Below the pieces are notes generated by a model. That model worked only from the letters and a program-made list of their open reading frames with translations. It was not told the origin of the DNA and ran no database searches. 15,824 bases of DNA, taken from Nitrobacter sp035546855. Its GTDB lineage: Bacteria; Pseudomonadota; Alphaproteobacteria; Rhizobiales; Xanthobacteraceae. Position numbers and translations under genes: made by a program. Position 1 is the first letter of the stretch, and each line of letters starts with the position of its first letter. Below are positions 1-6,983 of the stretch, in pieces. The stretch lies in assembly GCA_035546855.1 (NCBI GenBank), contig DASZVY010000043.1, positions 1 to 15,824 on the forward strand. Direction: 5' to 3'.

Positions 1-201
1 GCCGGCATCGAGGCGGTAGGCGGAATCGTGGATGACCGGCGCCGGCCGATAGGCCGCGGACGCCCGACCGTACCCGTACGCCATGGCATCGAGGTTATTG
101 CCGGGCGCGGCCGATGCCATCGGCGCGGGATGGCGCATGCACCCCGACAGCACCAGCGCGGTCAGCATGCAAAATACGGCGGTGGTGCGTATCCCTGACA
201 T
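1..201 (-). CDS. Polysaccharide export outer-membrane lipoprotein (Wza/GumB/ExoF-like), N-terminal part
   Basis: An open frame enters from the window's left edge and starts at ATG 201-199, giving 67 visible residues. The N-terminus is a lipoprotein signal peptide: a hydrophobic stretch followed by the lipobox LVLSGC, with the lipidated Cys at residue 21. A Pro/Ala/Tyr-rich linker follows, and the visible part ends with YRLDAG at residues 62-67. In the polysaccharide export (Poly_export) family the domain opens with Y-[RK]-[LI]-x-x-G-D, so the cut falls just as that domain begins. Such proteins form the outer-membrane channel through which exopolysaccharide leaves the cell, working with a Wzc/ExoP co-polymerase. 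The divergently transcribed neighbour is exactly such a partner, which supports the call. Only the leader and the first motif residues are visible, so the family assignment rests partly on context. No strong Shine-Dalgarno is visible. Confidence 0.72.
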   Translation of the reverse strand, partial: MSGIRTTAVFCMLTALVLSGCMRHPAPMASAAPGNNLDAMAYGYGRASAAYRPAPVIHDSAYRLDAG

Positions 202-374
202 CGGAGAATTCCAAAAATATCGAATCCGATTAAGGGCTTTCATGGTTAATAAAGCGTGATTGGCGGCAGAATCATCCTTTCTCCGGGGCGGCCGGATTAA
301 CCGGGCGGAAACCATGATGGCCTGTAATCGCCGCAGCCGCGCGAAGAGTCGCCGGCGGCGTGCGGGAGTCATCG

Positions 375-2552
375 ATGCGTTTCGCGTTCTGGCGTGCAGA
401 TAACGGCAGCGTGTTGCCGACATCCAAATCCGAGACGGCGCCGGCCCCCGCGAGGCGGAAGCCGGCGTTGGCCATGCCGTCCGAGTTCGGCGCGCTCGAT
501 TTGAGGGAAATCTGGCAAACGCTGGTGCGAAGGAAGCGATGGGTCATCGTTCCGACGATCCTGGCCTTCGCGCTGTCGCTGCTCGCCGTCAACCTGATTA
601 CACCGCGCTACAAATCCGAAGCGCGCATCCTGATCGATGGCCGTGAGAACGTCTTCCTGCGGCCGAATGGCGAGCGCAGCGAGGAGCGTGTGTCGCTCGA
701 TCCGGAGGCGGTGACCAGCCAGGTTCAGTTGGTGCTGTCGCGCGATCTCGCGCGTCAGGTCATCAAGCAGAACAAACTGGCGCAAAACCCCGAATTCGAT
801 CCCGTGCTGCGCGGTGTGTCGCCGATCAAGGCGCTGCTGGGGCTGCTCGGCATCGGTCGCGATCCCTTCCGGATGACTCCGGAGGAGCGCGTGCTCGATG
901 CCTATAACGAGCGGCTGACGGCCTATGCCGTCGACAAGTCGCGCGTCATCGTGGTCGAATTTCAATCGCGCGATCCGGAGTTGGCCGCGAAGGTCGCGAA
1001 CTCGATCGCGGACAACTATCTGATCCTGCAGCAGAGCGCGCGGCGGGAGCAGGCGAAGGCGGCCGGCCAGTGGCTGTCGGGTGAAATCGACAACTTGCGC
1101 AAGAAGGTCGCTGACGCCGAAGCGAAGGTCGAGAATTTCCGGTCGAAATCCAACCTATTCATCGGCACCAACAACACCACGCTATCCAACCAGCAGCTTG
1201 GCGAAATCAACACTCAACTGAATAACGCGCGGGCGCTGCAGTCCGATGCGGAGTCGAAAGCCCGGATGATCCGCGACATGCTGAAGAGCGGCAAGCCGAT
1301 CGAGGCTTCGGAGATCCTGAACTCGGAGCTCATCCGCCGCCTGTCCGAACAGCGCGTGACGTTGCGTGCGCAGCTTGCCGAACAGTCCGCGACATTGCTG
1401 CCGGGGCATCCGCGGATCAAGGAGCTGAAGGCGCAGATCTCCGACCTCGACCAGCAGATTCGCGAGGAAGCCGTCAAAGTCTCGCGCGCCTTCGAAAACG
1501 ACGCGCACATCGCCAGCGGGCGGGTGGAGGGCTTGCGCAACAGCCTCGACCAACTGAAGAAGCAGGCGGCCTCGACCAACGGCGACGACGTCAAGCTTCG
1601 TGCGCTCGAGCGCGAGGCCAAGGCCGAGCGCGACCTTCTGGAAACCTACCTTGCCCGATACCGCGAGGCCACCACGCGCGAGACGCTCGATGCGGCGCCG
1701 TCCGATGGCCGCATCATTTCGCGCGGATTTGTCTCGAACACGCCGGCTTATCCGAAGAAGCTGCCGATCGTCGTGATCGCGACGCTGGTCACGCTGATGC
1801 TGACCTCCGGTTACATCGCGACCGGCGAATTGTTGCGCATGACCGCGCCGCGGGCTCTGTCGGTGTTCGGACCGTCGGACGACGTGGTCGCGCGGGATGA
1901 GCCGGTGATGCCTGCCGCGCCGGTGATGGAATCCGTCGTCCACGACGCCGGGGCCGAAACCGAGATCGACCGGCTCGCCGCGGAGCTGCGCAGCGCCGGC
2001 GAGGCCGGGCGCAAGATCACGGTCATGGGAACCGGCGACAATGACGCTGTCACGCTGACGGCGCTTGCGCTGGCGCGGCTCCTCGCGCGTGACGCCAGGG
2101 TGGTGCTGGTGGATCTGTCGCCGTCGTCTCCCGGATTGACGGCGGTGTCCGCGGACCCCGACGCGCCGGGACTGGCGGACCTGATGCTTGGCGAAGCGTC
2201 GTTCGGGCAGGTGATTACCCGCGACAAGCAGTCGTCGGTTCATTTCGTCGGCGCCGGCCGGCCGGGCACCGACCGCGCCTTGCTGCAGTCGCCGCGGCTG
2301 ACGATCGCTCTCGATGCGCTGCTGCGTGTCTACGACCACGTGCTGCTCGCCGCCGGGACGGCCACCGATCTGCCGGCAAAACTCCTGACCGATCAGGCGC
2401 GCGCCGTCGTGGTGCCCGATGCCTCCATGAGCGCGGAGGCGCGCGCGCGCATGAGCGAACAACTGCTGGCGATCGGCTTCGGTGCGGTAACGATGCTGGA
2501 TCGGGCGCACCACCCCGGCGAGGGTCACGCCGGGCCGCGCGTCGCCGCCTGA
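375..2552 (+). CDS. Wzc/ExoP-like exopolysaccharide chain-length and transport protein with degenerate kinase domain
   Basis: The product is 725 residues, an inner-membrane polysaccharide co-polymerase that would control polymerisation and export of exopolysaccharide. Domains in order: a cytoplasmic N-terminus; Wzz domain from about residue 40, with TM1 around 56-75; a long periplasmic region with extended coiled coil (about 220-440); TM2 around 463-483, preceded by the Pro-rich stretch NTPAYPKK; then a cytoplasmic Rossmann-like tyrosine-kinase (BY-kinase) domain from about residue 535. The kinase fold is recognisable (VVLVDLSPSSPGL, GLADLMLGEASF, YDHVLLAAG), but Walker A is degraded: GTGDNDAVT at 552-560 replaces GxxxxGK[ST]. 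The C-terminus has no tyrosine cluster. ATG 375 is preferred to GTG 360 because GGGAG (364-368) lies 6 bases upstream. The gene is divergent from the export lipoprotein. The family call is firm; lack of kinase activity is inferred. Confidence 0.9.
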   Translation: MRFAFWRADNGSVLPTSKSETAPAPARRKPALAMPSEFGALDLREIWQTLVRRKRWVIVPTILAFALSLLAVNLITPRYKSEARILIDGRENVFLRPNGERSEERVSLDPEAVTSQVQLVLSRDLARQVIKQNKLAQNPEFDPVLRGVSPIKALLGLLGIGRDPFRMTPEERVLDAYNERLTAYAVDKSRVIVVEFQSRDPELAAKVANSIADNYLILQQSARREQAKAAGQWLSGEIDNLRKKVADAEAKVENFRSKSNLFIGTNNTTLSNQQLGEINTQLNNARALQSDAESKARMIRDMLKSGKPIEASEILNSELIRRLSEQRVTLRAQLAEQSATLLPGHPRIKELKAQISDLDQQIREEAVKVSRAFENDAHIASGRVEGLRNSLDQLKKQAASTNGDDVKLRALEREAKAERDLLETYLARYREATTRETLDAAPSDGRIISRGFVSNTPAYPKKLPIVVIATLVTLMLTSGYIATGELLRMTAPRALSVFGPSDDVVARDEPVMPAAPVMESVVHDAGAETEIDRLAAELRSAGEAGRKITVMGTGDNDAVTLTALALARLLARDARVVLVDLSPSSPGLTAVSADPDAPGLADLMLGEASFGQVITRDKQSSVHFVGAGRPGTDRALLQSPRLTIALDALLRVYDHVLLAAGTATDLPAKLLTDQARAVVVPDASMSAEARARMSEQLLAIGFGAVTMLDRAHHPGEGHAGPRVAA

Positions 2553-2571
2553 TGTGTCGATTGAGGCGCTG

Positions 2572-3765
2572 TCAACGGTGCAGGGCGCCGCGCAGCATCT
2601 GGGCCATCTGCTTCAGCGCCGGCGTATGCTTGACCAGGCGCTTGGCGTGGGTCAGTGACGACATGCCGATGGCCGCCAGCCTGCCGAGCGTCGTGAACGG
2701 CAGAAAGCTGTCGAAGATCGGCTCGTCGTCCCTGCAGAACAGGCGCTTGTAATCGTCGGAGCCGATCCCGAGGTCGAGCGAGGTGTAGCCGAGCCCGGCG
2801 TAGTGGTCGACGATGTGACGCATCAGGATCAGACCCGGGCTGTGCCGTGACGCCTCGGACATCGTGTAGGTATTGAACATCATCGAGAAGCGATGGCCGT
2901 CGGCAACGCCGGCGAACAGCGCGATGACCTCGTCGTCGCACGTGAGCGCGTGAATCTCGATGGCGCGGCCGCCGCCGGGCAGGCGGGTCAGGCACGCCCT
3001 TCGCAGGAACTCCTCGACGCCGGGATCGGCGAAGACATTCGGCAGTTTTTGCGCGGCCATGCGCAGCGGTTTTATTCGGAAGAACGCATCGAGGATCCGG
3101 CCGATCTCCGCGTCCGTTGTCGCAAGGCCGTAGCGATAGCCGGAAAGCGCCTGCAGCTTGCGCTCCTTGCCCTTGAGGCGACGGCGGAATGAATTGCTGA
3201 TGCGCTCCGCCGGCGCCGATCCCGGCACGATCGTCATCAGCGGGCAGTCATTGGTCGATATCTGCCTCGGCAGCAAGGCGAGCGGATTGCGAGCGCCCTG
3301 CCAGCGCTCCGGTTGCCGCACCAGCGCCAGCACATCGATTTTCGCGGGATCGGCGCCGATCATCTCCAGCAGGGAGTTGAGATCGGCGGCCGTGACCGAA
3401 GCGGCGAAATCCCGCTGCCAGAGCCCCATGTTGAAGGTCGCATGCTTGCCGCCCATGAAGCGCGCGACGCGGACACCGTTTTCCGCGGCCACGAGCAGCG
3501 GAAGCAGCAGCAAGGGTTGTCCCTCGGCGTCGCTGGCGATCACGATGCAGGGGTGAAGGTTGTTCGCAGCCCCGACGTGCTGTTGCCAGGCGGCAAGGAA
3601 ATCAAAACGCTGATAGGGCGTCGCGAGCGAGGCGTCTTCCAGGCGTCGCCAGATCGGCTCGGCGTCACGCAGGTCATGCGAAATGGTGACGCGCGCGATC
3701 CGGCTCGTCTCGGACCGCACACCGCTCCGTGCCGCCGGGCCTTCAATCACAGCAGCCATGGCCAT
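2572..3765 (-). CDS. GNAT-family acyltransferase, CelD/FemAB-like (Acetyltransf_6)
   Basis: The product is 397 residues and convergent with the Wzc-like gene, with only 19 bases between the two stop codons. The C-terminal half matches the CelD/BcsL and FemAB-like GNAT fold: an Arg/Lys-rich helix (SNSFRRRLKGKERKLQ), EIHALTCDDEVIALFAG as the central strand pair, SPGLILMRHIVDH as the acyl-CoA-binding helix region, and LDLGIGSDDYKRLFC, close to the family signature D-[FL]-G-x-G-x-x-x-Y-K. These proteins are common in exopolysaccharide and cellulose loci and are thought to acylate sugars or otherwise modify the polymer; the substrate here is unknown. The frame opens with ATG GCC ATG, so translation could start at 3765 or 3759, and the upstream AGG-containing signal is weak. 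There is no signal peptide or membrane segment, so the product is probably cytoplasmic. Confidence 0.85.
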   Translation of the reverse strand: MAMAAVIEGPAARSGVRSETSRIARVTISHDLRDAEPIWRRLEDASLATPYQRFDFLAAWQQHVGAANNLHPCIVIASDAEGQPLLLLPLLVAAENGVRVARFMGGKHATFNMGLWQRDFAASVTAADLNSLLEMIGADPAKIDVLALVRQPERWQGARNPLALLPRQISTNDCPLMTIVPGSAPAERISNSFRRRLKGKERKLQALSGYRYGLATTDAEIGRILDAFFRIKPLRMAAQKLPNVFADPGVEEFLRRACLTRLPGGGRAIEIHALTCDDEVIALFAGVADGHRFSMMFNTYTMSEASRHSPGLILMRHIVDHYAGLGYTSLDLGIGSDDYKRLFCRDDEPIFDSFLPFTTLGRLAAIGMSSLTHAKRLVKHTPALKQMAQMLRGALHR

Positions 3766-3888
3766 TGCTGAACCTGCTTTGTATTTTGTTTACTTTTTTG
3801 TCTGGCCGGACTTTTGCAAACAAATATCAACAAAGCGTAAGGACAATACATAAGAGACACGGCGTCGGGTCTTGTCGAGGGGGCGGGC

Positions 3889-4920
3889 GTGTCATCCGGA
3901 AACCGGTTTTGGGCGACGGCAGGGGGCGAGCTTGCCCGCTTCAGCGGCCTCGCTCGCCTGAGCGCGCGCTGGCGGGGCGGCGCCGGCGCCATTCTGGCGT
4001 TCGATCGCATTCAACCTCCGGGAGACAGCCGGTTCCGGCCGCTGCGCTCGACCGGGATCACGCCTGTCATTCTCGACCGCGCGGTCGCGGCGCTGAAGCG
4101 CTGGAAGTTCGATCTTGTCTCGATGGACGAAGTCTGCCGCCGCGCCCGGGAGCCGCGATCCGATCACCGGTTCGTTGCGCTGACCTTCGACGGCCGCTAT
4201 CGCGACGTCGTGACGCATGCCTATCCGGTGCTGTCGCGCCATGACGTACCCTTCGCCGTCTATCTCCCGACGGCATTTCCCGATGGCCTTGGCCGGGCAT
4301 GGTGGCTGGCAGTTCAGGACATCGTGGCGCGTCACGATCGCATCAGCGTCGTCGTGAAGGGCCGTGATCGGCACTTCAGCGCGCACACGGCCGTCGAGAA
4401 GCGCGAGCTCCACGACTTTCTTGTCAAATGGCTGCAATCGCTTGCGACATCTGATCTATCCGTCGCGATCAGCGATCTGTGCGGACGCTATTCTGCGGAT
4501 CCGGTGCAGCTCTCGCGTGAGAGCGCGATGACCTGGGAGGATGTTGCGCGGCTCGCGGCCGATCCGCGGGTCACGATTGGAAGCGCGACGGTGAACTACC
4601 CGGTATTATCGGCGATCGGCGATGACGAGGCGCGCCGCGAGATGGCCATGGGCCGCGCGGTCGCGCAGGCCGCGATCGGGCGCGACCTGGCCCATTTCGC
4701 CTATCCCTTCGGGCAACGCGGCACGTTCGAGGCGCGGCATGTCCGGATCGCGCGGGAGATCGGATTCGCCAGTGCGGTCACGACGGTTCCCGGAATGGTC
4801 GAGGCAGACAGCCGCGCCGATCTGCTGGCGTTGCCCCGGATCAGTTGGGGCGGCGAGCGGACGTCGCTTCGGCGGTTGCGGGCGATGATGTCGGGACGGG
4901 CCCTGCCGGATCGCAGGTAA
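3889..4920 (+). CDS. Polysaccharide deacetylase homologue (NodB fold), probable pseudoenzyme
   Basis: The product is 343 residues. The whole NodB-type layout of exopolysaccharide-locus deacetylases is present: opening strand GAILAFDRIQP (about 33-43), motif 1 FVALTFDGRYRD (95-106), AYPVLSRHDVPFAVYLPT, motif 2 VTIGSATVNYPVLS, and motif 3 HFAYPFG (269-275), ending with an intact AVTT...LPRIS region. Active members have TFDDG in motif 1 and H-[ST]-x-x-H-P in motif 2, which supply one Asp and two His ligands for the catalytic metal. Here the second Asp is Gly102 and the two His are Ala233 and Asn236. The usual His of the opening strand is Asp39. No frameshift or stop interrupts the frame, so it is maintained as a protein, probably non-catalytic. 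The GTG start at 3889 is chosen because of the GAGGGGG stretch just upstream. It is divergent from the GNAT gene across 123 AT-rich bases. Confidence 0.85.
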   Translation: MSSGNRFWATAGGELARFSGLARLSARWRGGAGAILAFDRIQPPGDSRFRPLRSTGITPVILDRAVAALKRWKFDLVSMDEVCRRAREPRSDHRFVALTFDGRYRDVVTHAYPVLSRHDVPFAVYLPTAFPDGLGRAWWLAVQDIVARHDRISVVVKGRDRHFSAHTAVEKRELHDFLVKWLQSLATSDLSVAISDLCGRYSADPVQLSRESAMTWEDVARLAADPRVTIGSATVNYPVLSAIGDDEARREMAMGRAVAQAAIGRDLAHFAYPFGQRGTFEARHVRIAREIGFASAVTTVPGMVEADSRADLLALPRISWGGERTSLRRLRAMMSGRALPDRR

Positions 4921-4928
4921 CGATCTGA

Positions 4929-5112
4929 GAGACTGTTTGAAAAGTCGTCAGGCACCCACTCGGTCGTTCCCGGACGCAGGGCAGCGTGAAACGGTGCGCT
5001 GCTGAGCCGGGGTCTTTGCGATGTTGACCGCAACGATCCCGGTTCTGCGCAGCGTCACCACGTGCCGCAGCGCGCCCGGGACACCCAGGAAGCAAACTTT
5101 TCAAACAGCCTC
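4929..5112. mobile_element. 184-bp MITE-like palindromic element with terminal inverted repeats
   Basis: The left end GAGACTGTTTGAAAAGT (4929-4945) matches the reverse complement of the right end (5096-5112) at 16 of 17 positions. The interior is a set of hairpins. The left arm has GCAGCG/CGCTGC around a 10-base loop, the centre has CCGGG..TTGCG pairing with CGCAA..CCCGG, and the right arm has CTGCG/CGCAG. The outer arms also pair (CCCGGACGC with GCGCGCCCGGG). There is no coding capacity for a transposase. It fills the whole gap between the deacetylase stop and the DUF2842 stop, which converge here. I could not identify a clear target duplication. The interior resembles the CCCGG-type extragenic palindromes common in Bradyrhizobiaceae; that comparison is from memory. 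Confidence 0.7.
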
Positions 5113-5118
5113 TTGGCA

Positions 5119-5325
5119 TTACCGGTCGGGGCGGGACATCCAGCTAATGATCGGCATCGCCGGAAGCACCCAGCCAATTCCGGCCACCACATAGAAGATC
5201 GCCTGATAGAGACGCGAGGCGGCGAGCCATGGCGTCTGGGCGATCGTCATGCCGAGCAGGGCCCAGAACACGACGAGCACCAGCAGAGCGATGGTGCCGA
5301 GGAATTTGCGTGCGCGGATCGGCAT
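5119..5325 (-). CDS. DUF2842 family small membrane protein
   Basis: The product is 68 residues with two membrane segments: LGTIALLVLVVFWALLGMTIA near the N-terminus and FYVVAGIGWVLPAMPIISWM at the C-terminus, ending MSRPDR. The basic opening MPIRARKF, the segment YYVVAG.WVLPAMPLI and the terminal WMSRPD are typical of DUF2842, an alphaproteobacterial family of unknown function about this long. An upstream in-frame start would add 26 Pro/Arg-rich residues that the family lacks, so ATG 5325 is chosen. The gene is divergent from ctaA, sharing a promoter region of about 80 bases. That pairing is, as I recall, recurrent in relatives and hints at a link with respiratory membrane biogenesis, but the role is not known. 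The right edge of the MITE-like element lies 7 bases beyond its stop codon. Confidence 0.8.
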   Translation of the reverse strand: MPIRARKFLGTIALLVLVVFWALLGMTIAQTPWLAASRLYQAIFYVVAGIGWVLPAMPIISWMSRPDR

Positions 5326-5359
5326 GACGGAAAAGTGCAGGAGGTGGCGGGGGCGCGGC

Positions 5360-5387
5360 TTGCGCGGTGGAGCGCCCGGACTATAAG
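5360..5387 (+). promoter_or_regulatory. Candidate sigma-70-type promoter of ctaA
   Basis: TTGCGC (5360-5365) and TATAAG (5382-5387) are separated by 16 bases and lie just ahead of the ctaA ATG at 5409. A start of transcription near 5394 would exclude the upstream in-frame GTG at 5367 as the translation start. The -10 element is good and the -35 is moderate. No experimental support is available. Confidence 0.4.
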
Positions 5388-5408
5388 GGGCGCGCCAGTT
5401 CAATCAAG

Positions 5409-6515
5409 ATGCCGCTTTCAATGATCGCAACGCCCGCAAAACAGGAGTTCCGCCCGCGCGCCGTGAGATGGTGGCTGGCGGCGATGGCGCTGCTCATCGC
5501 GGCGATGGTGCTGGTCGGCGGCGCAACGCGGCTGACCGAATCCGGTCTCTCGATCGTCGAATGGAAGCCGGTAACCGGCACGCTGCCGCCGCTGACCCAT
5601 GACCAGTGGGCTCAGGCGTTCGAGGGCTACAAGGCGATCCCGCAATATCGCGAGATGAACGCGGGCATGACCCTCGACCAGTTCAAGAGCATCTTCTGGT
5701 GGGAATGGAGCCATCGGCTGCTGGGACGCTTCATCGGCGTCGCCTACCTGCTGCCGTTCCTGTGGTTTCTCTGGCGCGGCATGCTGCCCGGCGATCTCAA
5801 GCGGCGACTTTGGATCATCTTCGGCCTCGGCGGACTTCAAGGCGCCGTGGGCTGGTGGATGGTCGCATCGGGACTGACCAAGCGCGTGGAGGTCTCGCAA
5901 TATCGGCTGGCCACGCACCTCGTGCTGGCACTGCTGATTTTCGCGGCGATCGTCTGGACCCTGCGGCGGCTGAGCGATCGCCCGCCGGTGCCATTGCCCT
6001 CGCTCCGGATCCGCATCACCAGCCGCCTGCTGCTGGTGATGGTGTTCGTGCAGCTTTATTTTGGAGCGCTGGTGGCGGGCCTGCGCGCCGGGAAGGTCTA
6101 CAACACCTGGCCCGACATCGACGGCGGCTTCATCCCGGCATCAGCGCGGCTGTTTTTCGAGCAGCCGTGGTGGCGGAATTTCTTCGACAACACGCTCACG
6201 GTGCAGTTCGAGCACCGCATGATGGCCTATGCGTTGCTGATCGTTGCGGTCCTCCATGTGATCGATGCGGCCCGCGCGCGGGCTGTGAGCGCGATTGTCA
6301 ACGGCGCGTTGTGGCTGATGGGCGCCATCGTCCTGCAGGCAACGCTTGGAATCCTGACGCTGTTGCATCAGGTGCCCATTGAGCTCGGACTGATCCACCA
6401 GGCGGTCGCGATTGCCGTCCTGACCCTCGCCGTCATTCAGGCGGAGCGGGTCACGGCTCGCCGGTCCATCGCAGAGCCGGGCAGGTTGGCCGTGCCGGCC
6501 GGACAGGCCGGTTGA
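5409..6515 (+). CDS. ctaA: Heme A synthase CtaA (COX15 type)
   Basis: The product is 368 residues, an inner-membrane enzyme that oxidises the C8 methyl of heme O to a formyl group, giving heme A for aa3-type cytochrome oxidase. About eight membrane helices are visible. The signature GGATRLTESGLSIVEWKP follows TM1. The heme-ligand histidines sit in WWEWSHRLLGR (His102), LATHLVLAL (His170), QFEHRMMAY (His269) and GLIHQAVA (His330), in the two-fold repeated arrangement expected of the family. GLRAGKVYNTWPDIDG in the middle is also characteristic of alphaproteobacterial CtaA. Length is normal. ATG 5409 is preferred; ATG 5421 is possible, and GTG 5367 is unlikely because it lies within the candidate promoter. 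It is divergent from the DUF2842 gene. No other cytochrome oxidase assembly gene is nearby. Confidence 0.95.
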   Translation: MPLSMIATPAKQEFRPRAVRWWLAAMALLIAAMVLVGGATRLTESGLSIVEWKPVTGTLPPLTHDQWAQAFEGYKAIPQYREMNAGMTLDQFKSIFWWEWSHRLLGRFIGVAYLLPFLWFLWRGMLPGDLKRRLWIIFGLGGLQGAVGWWMVASGLTKRVEVSQYRLATHLVLALLIFAAIVWTLRRLSDRPPVPLPSLRIRITSRLLLVMVFVQLYFGALVAGLRAGKVYNTWPDIDGGFIPASARLFFEQPWWRNFFDNTLTVQFEHRMMAYALLIVAVLHVIDAARARAVSAIVNGALWLMGAIVLQATLGILTLLHQVPIELGLIHQAVAIAVLTLAVIQAERVTARRSIAEPGRLAVPAGQAG

Positions 6516-6539
6516 AGCTGACCGTTTCGGATTTTCGGC

Positions 6540-6615
6540 AACCGTTTTCGAGCGAAGTGGATGCCGGCTTTCGCCGGCCAGAGCCGGCAACGGCCGGTTG
6601 GCGTGAACCTCATTT
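6540..6615. repeat. Degenerate intergenic repeat downstream of ctaA
   Basis: The stretch begins with GTTTTCGAGCGAAGTGGATG and ends with CCGGTTGGCGTGAAC, which resembles an abundant Bradyrhizobiaceae intergenic repeat remembered as CGAGCGAAGTGGAT..CCGGTT.GCGTGAAG. Between the two halves are short GCCGGC-type inverted repeats. It lies between convergent ctaA and the small peptide gene and could help terminate both. The identification is from memory. Confidence 0.4.
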
Positions 6616-6624
6616 TATCCCGCT

Positions 6625-6801
6625 TTAGCCGATCAGGATTGCGACGAGCACCGGCAGGATGAGTGTCGGCCCGTAAAATCCGGGACTGTAGAGGCATGCG
6701 CCCGAAACGGTGTCGATCTGCTCGGGCGTCAATTCGACCGGGGCCAGCAACTCTGTAACCTCGGATCGGTCTTTTGTCGCAACATCGGGTTTCGTAATCA
6801 T
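6625..6801 (-). CDS. Short peptide with double-glycine-type leader; bacteriocin/RiPP-precursor-like
   Basis: The product is 58 residues, starting at ATG 6801 with an excellent ribosome site (AAGGAG, 8 bases upstream). The upstream extension of this frame has no such signal and is disregarded. Residues 1-35 are polar and end in ELTPEQIDTVSGA, which matches the L-[ST]-x-x-E-[LI]-x-x-V-x-G-[GA] pattern of leaders cleaved by C39 peptidase/ABC exporters. Residues 36-58, CLYSPGFYGPTLILPVLVAI plus LIG, form a compact hydrophobic C-terminus with three prolines, three glycines and one cysteine. This resembles class II bacteriocin or RiPP precursors. No exporter, peptidase, modification enzyme or immunity gene is visible nearby, so function is inferred from the peptide alone. 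Alternatively it is a small membrane peptide with a chance VSGA motif. The nearest genes are unrelated (ctaA, metY). Confidence 0.6.
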   Translation of the reverse strand: MITKPDVATKDRSEVTELLAPVELTPEQIDTVSGACLYSPGFYGPTLILPVLVAILIG

Positions 6802-6903
6802 CGCCGTATCTCCTTTGCATTGATACGGGCAATGATGCGTGACCCCAAAAGGGGATTCCGTGAGATGGGTCACAATCGCCTGCGAATTTTGCGCTGAGCG
6901 AAA

Positions 6904-6961
6904 CAATCCGGCTTTCCGAAAAGCTGGATTGCTTCGGCGGCTCTGCTTCCTCGCAATGACG
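6904..6961. repeat. Intergenic repeat with CGTCATTGCGAG-type end and adjacent hairpin
   Basis: CAATCC.GCTTT and AAAGC.GGATTG (6904-6932) form an imperfect hairpin. Overlapping it, 6923-6961 read on the minus strand begins CGTCATTGCGAGGAAGC and ends GAAGCAATCCAGC, the same family as the left part of the palindrome at 9184. It lies just beyond the metY stop and may serve as its 3' end structure. Confidence 0.6.
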
Positions 6962-6983
6962 TCGACGTGACCGGAACCTTGAC

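Noticed and set aside
202..374. CtrA-type paired TTAA sites in the gap between the export lipoprotein and Wzc-like genes
   Set aside because: TTAA sequences occur near 230 and 246 but not with the 7-base spacing expected; the gap otherwise shows no clear operator.
1182..2528. Long 448-codon open frame antisense to the Wzc/ExoP-like gene
   Set aside because: It is His/Arg/Gln-rich with no recognisable domain, fully opposite a clear coding sequence; typical of stop-poor antisense frames in high-GC DNA.
5367..5408. GTG 5367 as the ctaA start
   Set aside because: It lies between and within the -35/-10 elements of the candidate promoter, and the extra 14 residues are not family-like.
6801..6906. 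N-terminal extension of the small peptide gene to 93 residues
   Set aside because: The strong ribosome site sits directly before ATG 6801, and the extension shows no protein-like conservation signals.
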